Source of the DNA: Sinonovacula constricta
Taxonomy: Eukaryota > Mollusca > Bivalvia > Cardiida > Solecurtidae
Direction of reading: 5' to 3'
DNA length: 64,000 bases
Assembly: GCA_007844125.1 (NCBI GenBank)
Contig: CM017559.1
Span: 68,182,705-68,246,704, forward strand
Below, piece after piece: positions 54,990 to 64,000 of the stretch. The notes under the pieces were generated by a model that saw only the letters and a list, made by a program, of their open reading frames with translations, ran no database searches and had not been told where the DNA came from. Both the position numbers and the translations under genes were made by a program. Numbering within the stretch: the stretch's first letter is position 1; each line of letters opens with the position of its first letter.

Positions 54990-55640
54990 CAAAATGACAT
55001 TTGGGTATTGCCAGTCATTATTCCCTGATTAATTAGCTAAAGAACGTCTTGTTTACTTATATTAAATAGACAGAACTGAAAATGATTGTTTATTGGCACG
55101 TGTCAGATATGCATTACGCGCTTGGGACGTCGACATGCTTAAGAAGTGCTCATAGCAGAACATTTTAGAATACAATAGTTATGCAACTTTATTGATTTCA
55201 TGTTTTAATTTTTATTTCGATGTCCAGTAAAATGAAGCCTTCCTTTTTAAGATGAATAAGGAAACTACCGTGAATAAAGCAGTAATACTATGATGTAGCT
55301 TGAATTCTGAACAAGTGTTTGTATTATAAAAAAATGTTAAGATTTTATATTGTGTCGGTATTAAACTGTAAACTAGACTAAATTAAAGGATCTCGTATCG
55401 TCTATACTGAACACAAGGAAAACACCACTTACAATAAAAAGGGCATATTTTATAGCTAATTGCTTTATGTTAAAATGATCTACTGTTGTGTCTTAAAATA
55501 AACTACCATCAACTGTCACCTTTCCTAAGACCTTTTGTTCTTAATTGATTTCCCAGAAGAACTATTGTTTATTCAATAGATTCTTGAAAGAGAAATAATC
55601 CCAATGTGTCTGACTGTGCACTCCTTACATGTCGTAAAAG
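54990..55640 (+). repeat. Duplicated downstream segment, copy A
   Basis: Collinear with 60320-60960. GCCAGTCATTATTCCCTGAT matches 60328-60343. CCATCAACTGTCACC, TAATTGATTTCCCAGAAGAA and TTATTCAATAGATTCTTGAA match ACCATCAACTGC, TAAATTGATTTCCCAACTGA and GATTCAATGGACCCTTAAAA. It continues the same duplication as 47740-49650 with 58200-59420. Confidence 0.6.
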
Positions 55641-57585
55641 ATTTTTGAATCCTACAGAAGGAAGATAAATTCAATAAAACAATTTCAATGCAATTCAATA
55701 CAACTCTCATTTGGTTATGTTAAAATATATAAGACACGAAATGAAGTTGGTTACTTATTAAGAAAAAATCTACAATTTAGAGCCACACGACGTACAGTTC
55801 GAACCTTTAATACGTTATCTGTAAAACTTAAAATAGAAGGTGCACGCATATCCATAATTGTATGGCCTGAGTGAAGATTCAACGGAATGCATTGACGAAG
55901 ATAATTAATGCTAGTAAATGCACGTTGTCAAAATAAAATAAAACTATGTAAGATGTGATCCGTTCGAAGAGGGGATAAATTCATTAAAAATCAGATTCTA
56001 CCAGAACAAGAAAAACGTATATTTATTCGGGTTGAAAATCAAACTCACTCTCTGGTTTTATACCGTTATAACGTACATTCATATACGTATAAATTATTTT
56101 TGGAAAAAAGTTTCATAAAGCAAAAAGTATACACTCTGAAATCACACAAACCGTTCAACATTTCTGGTAAGGCTTCATAGTACAGAATGCAGATCCACTA
56201 GACATAGAATTTGTTTATAGTCATTATTGATGACAATTTCGCAATTTGTCATTTCAGTATCGTTATTGTTATATTAATTCTAAGGCGTACTAATTGTGTG
56301 TTTAGTTCTAGTATTGCATCTTTAAAATTAAAATTTAACCCCAGCATACAAATGTTCCTTTTAATATTATTGATTTAGTGTTTTCCATATTCTCCGTAAA
56401 ATCCCACTTTTCAGCTAACTATTTTTAAAGCCTTATTCATTTACGTAGATCTGTAATTATTCATACGTGTTTTGGTTTAAGCTATGTTCACTTTTGTATT
56501 TAAATTTGCTTAGACATTGCAATAAAACATTTTTCATTTCCGTTATTTTCATCTTTGAAACATGTATTAGGAGCTATAATACTAGTTCAGTTTCTTTCAC
56601 TTTTCTTCTTGGAAAGAGGACTCACAATATTATCAATAAAATATGAGACCAATTGTATATATATTGGATACACAAAAAGAAGTCGATCACAGTTTTAAAC
56701 TTGAACTGTAATACCTCAGTCAGTTGCTGTGCAAAATGTAAAGTCCTCTTCCGTATTTGTTTATAGATTTATCTTACGATTTTCTAATAAGGTTCGTCGG
56801 AATTATAGTGTAATGCCAAAACCTCGTCAATCGTGCTTGTTAAACATCGGTTTCTACAAAGTCATTTCGTTCCTCTAATCAGGCGTTCAAATCAAAATCA
56901 AACAATAACATAGTGTTTATATGACATATGTTCTGACTGTTAAAGTACAATACCATCTGTAATCAAGGCGAAAATATTATGATAAGCTTGCAATTTAACT
57001 TCTGCTTAGTGAAGTATTATGATATACATAACAAAAATCAGTTTTTAGGCAAAAATGAGTTAACTTTATACTTAAGAGACACACATGCCAATATTTTATA
57101 AACATTTCATCAGGTAATAAATTGATAATTAAACAGAAACCGTAAATATTTATAAATATATCGACTGGCACTATTGATGTGTAAATGCGTATGTTTTAAA
57201 AAGCCACAGTCTAAGTAGCTTTTACAATTACCATTAAAAGTCGGATATACCAGAGCAACAGTAGGGCAGCTGTTATATAATATATTTGTGGACATGTGAT
57301 CGCTACACCGGAAACCACTGAACACGATTTCGTTTCTATGCAAAGAAAGGGTTTCGCATTTGCAATATGTTTGAACGGTATTTTGCCTTTTAGTGGTGAG
57401 TACTTTAATAGTTATTTAATTAATCCTTATTTGTCTTTGTTTTCTAAATTATTCCAAAACCGCAACATGCCCATGGAGCAAATTAAGAAACAGAAACAAA
57501 AAAACAAAATCAGGTAAAGTTTTAAGAATGTCGGATGCGAAGCGCTGATCTTCAGATCGAAAAACTACTATTATTTGTTTTTACG
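55641..57585. other. AT-rich region without a gene
   Basis: No coding exon, RNA gene or ordered repeat recognised. Open frames are short and lack domain signatures. Confidence 0.6.
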
Positions 57586-58006
57586 TTGCCGAGGCTTTTA
57601 TCTACTGTACATACTGTACATATCTTTATAGTTTATTTTGTTGCTAGTTGTTTTGTATGTATATAAGTTTATTGTATCTGTTTTAACTCCCGATGCAGGT
57701 GCTTACTGTAAGTTGTCTCACTTTGACGGGATGTTGTTTATTTACACTGTTTTTTGTTAGAAAAACCTTCAGGAAGTGCGAGGTTGGAGCGCTCCACAAA
57801 CCAGGTTTAAGCACCCCAGTTGGCCTTTTTACCGATTGACCGTTCCAATGCGGTAAATGATGGTTTTTCTTTATGTGTGTTATGTCTCGTCTCTGTTTTT
57901 TGTCACATTTGCATTTACCTTGTTTGCCTTTGTTTATTGGTAGATAAAATTTAAATATCTGTGAAAATTTGGATAGGACCTTTTCTTTTTTACCTATTCA
58001 AAATTG
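57586..58006 (+). repeat. Interspersed repeat family R1, full-length reference copy
   Basis: About 420 bp from GCCGAGGCTTTTATCTACTG to TTTTTTACCTATT. Internal landmarks are CCCGATGCAGGTGCTTACTG, GAGGTTGGAGCGCTCCACAA with the perfect palindrome GGAGCGCTCC, GGTTTAAGCACCCCAGTTGG, CCGATTGACCGTTCCAATGC, TGTTATGTCTCGTCTCTG and TTACCTTGTTTGCCTTTGTT. The left end repeats CTGTACATA. Non-coding. Copies or fragments occur at 7215, 15585, 22838, 31116, 54275, 61985 and 62680. Confidence 0.88.
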
Positions 58007-58199
58007 TAATGTACTAACTGGTCCAAAACCACGAGTTCAGTGAATTAGTTTTAATTAATAAAACGTAAGACTTTGGAGGTTGTCTATCACATTGTCGAAA
58101 ACTAAATAGTGTCCCTTCAATAAACGAATTGAAAGAAAACCATCAAAGATGAAAAAATCCATTGACTTTATTAGAAGTCAGAATGATACAACTCCTGGT

Positions 58200-59420
58200 A
58201 TTAGTGTTACAGCAACACTTTTGTCTCTTAAACTATTCAAGTTTGTGACACTGCACCCTCCCAAACCAACTAATAACGGGTTTTAAAATCACAATCTTCT
58301 AACGCGATATGTTTTGTCAATAATAAAAAATACCACTGGCTTGTCTTGTCCTTTGCCTAACGGTAATATTATCGACAACGATGTTTGACAATATGTTAAA
58401 AAGGCATTTCCAGCAGCCTTTCATGCATGCATATAATTGCCAAAGATTAGTAATTTGTTTTGCTAAAAAGTAATTTTATTTGACGGGCTTCACAAATCTA
58501 TAATTTCTCGTGCTGACATATCTCTTTGCTTGTCCATCGGAATATGCTTAGATAGCTTCTTCCATAACATTTCATCAAACGATTGATTAAAATATATCAC
58601 AAACTACTTAAATATTCATTGGATCACATAGCGATGAACGTAAAGAGCAGTGCTTTATATGCCAGGGTATTCGTCACAGATTTAAAATTCAAATTCGATT
58701 TCGCTTAACAAAAGCCTTATGATTTTTGTGTCGTTGATCGAACATCCGGAAGATGTTGTTTGTTTAGGGGGACAACAAAACAAGTTTAACTACTGACAAC
58801 TCTGAAAACGTGCCACTATTTTAACAAGTTTTAAGCGAATATTTAAAACCTATAACAGAAATATAAGGTACGGATGTATAAAGAAAAAACATCAGAGAAG
58901 TTTGACCAAATGCAGTTCATAAAGATCCTTCACTGCAGCATTTTTTTATAATTAAATTTACTAGTTCTGTTATTTTTTCCGTCTCGCGCTGTACTGAAGC
59001 ATTAATCGATAAGAAAGCCTCAAAGTGCGATAGAAACAGTGGTTTTCTAAATAAAAACAACAAGCTTACAAAAAGCATCAATAAATCAGTTCAGTCGTAA
59101 CCTTTTTTCATATAGTACCATATGGCCATGAATGTTATGCAAGTGTTGTGCAAAAAGAGCAAAACTAAACTCCTCTTCCTGGTTTCAATTTATGAGTTAA
59201 ACATTCCGCAATCTATATTCTGGTTATTTCTGTGACACTCAGTCTGTGGTAATATCTAAGGCACTATGAATCATTACTTTAAAGCGAAGTCTGTTTCGCT
59301 GCATATTTACCCGCCAGAAACCTTTTCTCAAAACAACTTCCGGATTTGAAGACAGCATCTTAAAGTATTGTTTATTATCAACATCATTGAGCCATGTCCT
59401 CTTTCCTAAGATTGAATTCG
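58200..59420 (+). repeat. Duplicated segment, copy B (decayed relic of the Ig gene 3' end)
   Basis: Diverged copy of 47740-49650. 58340-58490 matches the intronic part. 59290-59367 matches the terminal exon (CGCTGCATATTTACCCGCCA versus CGTTGGATATTTTCCCGCCA). The linker exon cannot be recognised and the hydrophobic C-terminal stretch is not preserved. It is most likely a non-functional relic, although a stop is retained in one of the two frames. Confidence 0.65.
59270..59360 (+). pseudogene. Relic of the Ig gene terminal exon
   Basis: Ungapped similarity of about 73% to 49563-49640. One frame reads SVSLHIYPPETFSQNN then FRI and a TGA. The corresponding alternative frame of the intact exon reads SASLDIFPPGTLSQNN and also ends in TGA. 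In the gene's own phase the relic reads FRCIFTRQKPFLKTTS against LRWIFSRQELSLRITS, without the stop at the matching place. Upstream similarity fades quickly. Confidence 0.6.
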
Positions 59421-61984
59421 ACAAAAAAAAGAAGACAAATCAAGTCAGATGTTTAAATAAACCAGTTGTTTGGAAAATACATGTCGGTTGTAATCCTCAT
59501 TCTGCAATAACTAAGAAATAAGTGCAGACATTACGTCAAATACTTAATGAACTGTTTATTACAAATATCTTTTGTTATTAACTACGATACACGGATATAT
59601 TAACACATATACTGCAAACGCATATGTTGAGGTATTACTTCACATACGTGTTAAGTAACATAAGAATTTACAACAAACTCTACAAACAGTTACACCATGG
59701 TTTGTTAACATCTTTTATCAGACGTTCTTTTTAGAAAACTTACATAATTATATATGTAACAGTGCTTGTTATAAAGATAAGTTGGCAATCGTGCAACTTA
59801 TAGATTGCATTTCCTGTAATGTCTAAGAAACTAATTGTATTGCAATACGAAAATATGACGAGGTTCCATCAATATAACAGATTTTGTAATTTTAAAGAGC
59901 TAGAGTCAGAGATACAAAAATGTAAATTTTATGAAAATGTGACCATAAAAACGAAATATTACAGAATTAGAAAAAAAAAGTCACTGCATTGGAGCGATAA
60001 GTCGACCAAAGGATTTTGCTTAAGCAGGTATATATGTGTAGAGTTCAAACGCTACGAGAATCTATAAGAAACATTTAACACGTCCTTTTAGTGAATCATA
60101 AGAAATACATCTTCAACAACATTGAGTCCCAACTTCCAGTTGGCTAGTCTGGTTAACACATCTACTTCAAACGCATATGTGAAATCATTGTTTTAGTCAG
60201 GGTCTGTCCTCTAAAATAATACCTGTTCATTTACCATATCAATGCATAAGAAAGGTAAGGAATCCCGCATATTAGTTGTACTGTAGTTCATAAAATGCTA
60301 ATTTAAAATTAAGATATTACCAGTTAATTATTCCCTGATTTATATAAGAAAAGAACTTAGACCAGGTCTTCTTAACTAACACAAAATCTGCTATTTTTAA
60401 GTGTCAAAGCTGTGATGTAATATGTCCTCGTGGACAAGTAGGACTACACGTGTTTTGCAATGAAGTGATTCTTCTAACTTATTAAACTTATTTATTAATG
60501 CAACTTTATGTATTGTTTTCTTTTCTAACATGTCTCTCAGGAATATGAGCATTATTCTCAAAAATTAAATTGCTAGTTACCAACAAATGAAAACATATTT
60601 TAACCGTGAACGCGGTTGTCTGCATCGAACAATAACTACCTGTACAACTCAAGAAAACCTAAATGATGTAGTAAGCGTTTGATAATGTTGAAAATGTAAG
60701 TAAAATTTAAAAAGAACAATACCTGGGGTGTTGTTTTGCCTTAAACAACCCGGGACAACCAAAACACCATCAACTGCGTTACAGATGTGATTCTTTCATG
60801 GATAAATATTCACGTTAAAAAGTCTGATAATGTAGTGTCTAAGCAAATTGTCATGGGACATCAAGTGTCACATCTTAGACTTGCCTTTCTAAATTGATTT
60901 CCCAACTGAACTGGGCGATGTTTGATTCAATGGACCCTTAAAAACACACTTCACTGAGGTCGATTAGGGGTATTTAGCGATTATATGTACAAATTACTTT
61001 GTTGCGTAGTAAACAATTGCTGATTCCCACGACATAAAACAATTGCAGATTCCCACAACATAAAACAATTGCAGATTCCCACAACATAAAACAACTCGAA
61101 CACATTGAACCACACTGTCACGTGACATAAAAGGAGTGTATTAAAATACAAAGTTAGTTAGAACAACGCAACATAATTTAATCTCGTGTACAATATAACC
61201 AAGCGCTTAAGTTAATGATGAAAAATAAACATCCCGTTTTTAAACAATTATTTACAGACAACAAACAGTGTGCACTTGACATATATCTATTTATCTATTT
61301 GTTTCCGATCGTCTGAGAATATATAGATCAAATGAACAGTGTTAGTGCTAAAATTTTATAAAATCTAAATGGAATTACGAAATAAAACGCAACTAAACGA
61401 TGTTAAAATAATAGATGCTAACATATTAATATTTTTTCTTAGACAAGCAGACTAAGTCAAATATATATTGCAAACTGACAAAATATCGTATCGAGAGCCA
61501 CATACATGTAAATACTTTTCATCAAAAATATATACAAACATTAATTAATCATATAATAGCTTAACAATACCGTGTTTACATCACTAGAACATAACAAGTG
61601 CCCCTTTTCTAGGTTAATAGCATTATGAATATCATCATTTTCAGTTCTGTGTTAGAGAATTGACTTAATGTTCTACATCTAAACGTTTTGTTATATTCTA
61701 GTACAATACAGGCGAGTAACTTATCCTTACCCAAATTATTGTTATGTTTCTCAGCTGCTTTAAAAATCAGTAGAAGTAATTAATATTAAACATCGCATAC
61801 CACGTTTCAATAACATTAGTTTATCAAAGTTTATAGGCTTGCTTTCTGAGATGTATCATTTGGCTTAAATAATTTTTATAATGAACTAATGCAAAAGTTC
61901 CGAACTTTTATTAAACTATGCAATCCAGTAATAGATTTAACAATTTTTTAAATTTATGTCTATTTCACTTATATTTTACTGAAA
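59421..61984. other. AT-rich region without a gene, with duplicated segment copy B
   Basis: 60320-60960 matches 54990-55640. 61012-61092 holds a three-copy 26-bp repeat. Otherwise no gene recognised. The frame at 59819-60067 lacks domains. Confidence 0.6.
61012..61092. repeat. 26-bp tandem repeat, 3 copies
   Basis: Three units of ATAAAACAATTGCAGATTCC followed by CACAAC. The first is diverged (AACAATTGCTGATTCCCACG) and the last is truncated. Confidence 0.9.
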
Positions 61985-62172
61985 GCACTGTTTTCCTTTT
62001 GCCGACTGACCGTTCCAATGCGGCAACTGGTTGTTTTTCTTTGTGTGTGTTATGTCTCGTCTCTTTGTATTTGTCACATTTACATTTACCTTGTTTGCCT
62101 TTGTCTAGAGGTAGTTTACATTTAAATATCTGTGGAAATGTCGATAGAACATTTTCTTATTTACATATTTGA
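61985..62172 (+). repeat. Interspersed repeat family R1, 3' half
   Basis: Starts at GCCGACTGACCGTTCCAATG and continues through TTATGTCTCGTCTCTTTGTA, TTTACCTTGTTTGCCTTTGT and ATCTGTGGAAATGTCGATAG to the end. The 5' half is missing. Confidence 0.88.
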
Positions 62173-62679
62173 ACAATATTTGCGTTTTTACCTTTAAGGA
62201 CTTTGGCTCCTAGAGTTTTCCTTAATAAGTTACCATAAGAGACTTGTTCCATCACCCGGGGTAAGCAATAAATACATAGTGGTGTTAGTCCGTTTGACAC
62301 CGTCTGTATTCCCAGGTAAGTTCATAGACAACTTAAGTCGACCGTAGATAAACACGACGTACCGTCTGAACGGGACTGATGTCTGTTGATATTTGCAAAA
62401 GATCCTAGGTAACACCCGCTCCTTGAAAGCTGCAATCAGTAATATGTCAATGAATTTACCAGAAGGCAGATCTCAATTAGGCTTTTAGTTGCGGTTTACA
62501 TGCATAAATTATTATATTTAACGAATTTAGTAACCCTGTGTCAGCATTCAATGGATATTACATTTAGCGTTTGTATCAAAAACAGGGTATAAATGTTAGA
62601 ATGTTACTTAAAGTGGAACTTAATACTTCACTTAGACAAACTATTTAAACATGTAGAGCTCTTCTATATTTAATTTGAA

Positions 62680-62760
62680 AATATGAAAAAGTCCTATAAG
62701 AATTACCACAGATATTTAAAACTGAACTACTTCTAGGCAAAGACATAAAGAAAATTGTTC
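62680..62760 (-). repeat. Interspersed repeat family R1, short 3' fragment
   Basis: AGTCCTATAAGAATTACCAC, AGATATTTAAAACTGAACTA and CTTCTAGGCAAAGACATAAA correspond to the R1 right end in reverse complement. About 500 bp from, and inverted relative to, the copy at 61985. Confidence 0.7.
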
Positions 62761-64000
62761 GTGCTATCGAAGCAAAACTATATATCCCTATATCATACAA
62801 GCTCAAAAGATTATATTTGCAATGCGTATTTCTTGTCCAAGATGTACTAGGCCGTTTAATGATAATCATTTTTTTACAGTCTTCCCATAGATATATACGT
62901 AAATTATATATGTGAATCAGTATTTTATACGAGGCAAAAATAAATTAAATACACAAAATTGCTGCAATTACAAGGACACGGGTTCTTGTTAAGCGTGTGT
63001 ATATATGATAACTAGAATGTAAACATATACTTAGATTAACCTATTTTGTAAATGAACAGAACCTCTTTAGGAAGTATGGGACTCGAGCACCATGCAGGCT
63101 TTCCAAGGCGGTATCTCTTGGTTTGCCTTTTTTTTTTTTTTTTTGTTTAATGACAACTCACAGAGTTTCAAACTTTTACAATTAACTTGCATGTGAAGAC
63201 CTTTGTCCTGTGCCGTTTCAAAGTTTGGAAAATGCTGCAATGCTCATAGGACTATGTCACATTTCTGTATTCATAATACTGCAAAGTTTATTCTAATCTA
63301 TTGCTTTCGTGTACTTAAAATTTATGAAGATTTGTTAAGAGGCATTCATACTTACCTATGTCATTACCTATAACCTTTGCACATATCCTTATTTGAGATT
63401 GTTCATTATTTTCTTGATTCAATTCAGGGCGCCCATGACTTGAAGGGTGAGTAGCTGACGGGCAACTCAAGTTATAGTGTGGGTTGGATATGGTTCAAGA
63501 GAAAAGTCCTTCTGCTGAACAGCGGTGTGCGTTCATTTTATTGTTTGTAATTTTAGTATTTTAAGTTGAATTAATTTCATTTTTATTGATTGTTCTTTAA
63601 TCGTGTAAGTAAATCTAAATCACTGTATCATTTATTTTTCAGACAATTATTTACAATTCCAATTTTCGGAGTAGATTATGTTCATTATTGACATTAATAT
63701 ACCGATTTAATAAATATTTAATGTTTATTTATTCATCGTTTTCATGCTTTTAATTGATTTTCTAGTCATTGTTTTGAGTTATTTAAGTACATGTTAGACA
63801 ATAATTTTTTACATCGTTTAACAAAAAGTATGTTTACAATGCTTATTTTAATAGGTTTTATTGCAAATGTTCATATTACAGTATACGTATTATAATAATA
63901 TTACAGTTACGTATTGTTTGTACGATACCTATTAAAGTCTTTCATTCACCTGAAAGCATTCTCTAACATACCTGTACGAAAGTATAGGGTGGTATTGCAT
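62761..64000. other. Right edge, no gene seen
   Basis: AT-rich sequence with a poly-T tract at 63128-63144. A slightly GC-richer patch at 63060-63120 and another at 63430-63490 have no recognisable domain or RNA fold. Confidence 0.55.

Overview
This is a eukaryotic window: AT-rich, intron-bearing and dominated by tandem and interspersed repeats. Only one convincing protein gene is present. Its product is a three-Ig-domain cell-adhesion protein of the lachesin/IgLON type. Together with tRNA-derived SINE remnants and many minisatellites, this suggests an invertebrate, most likely a mollusc and possibly a bivalve. That assignment is inferred from gene family and repeat style, not from a database match.

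Left third (1 to about 33,000): no intact gene is visible. Short blocks recur in the same order and orientation, showing about four diverged tandem copies of an ancestral unit of roughly 8 kb (starting near 1, 7,800, 15,700 and 27,640). Each copy was later invaded by different minisatellites: 53 bp at 3.2-4.2 kb, 55 bp x 9 at 5.5-6.0 kb, 52 bp x about 60 at 10.6-13.7 kb, 29 bp at 20.7-22.2 kb, 25 bp at 28.4-28.9 kb, and a CT-rich tract at 32.0-32.2 kb. A GC-richer stretch at 25.4-25.66 kb looks like a promoter with a first exon and a strong splice donor.

Middle (33,029 to 49,614, + strand): the lachesin-like gene. Seven exons from 33,411 to 49,614 join with consistent phases and encode 396 residues: end of signal peptide, Ig1, Ig2, Ig3, proline-rich linker, hydrophobic C-terminus. 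A short eighth exon at 33,029 plausibly supplies the start codon and the first half of the signal peptide. The first large intron begins with a 3.4-kb 45/46-bp minisatellite that appears to be seeded by the exon-intron junction itself. A later intron carries two decayed exons resembling another Ig3 domain. A further intron carries an antisense open frame resembling a glutathione S-transferase theta C-terminal domain.

Right third (49,700 to 64,000): no intact gene. Degenerate collinear copies of the gene's 3' region and downstream flank occur at 58.2-61.0 kb, including a 73%-identical relic of the terminal exon. A minus-strand tRNA-derived SINE lies at 53.7-54.0 kb, and several copies of a roughly 415-bp interspersed repeat family occur here and elsewhere in the window.
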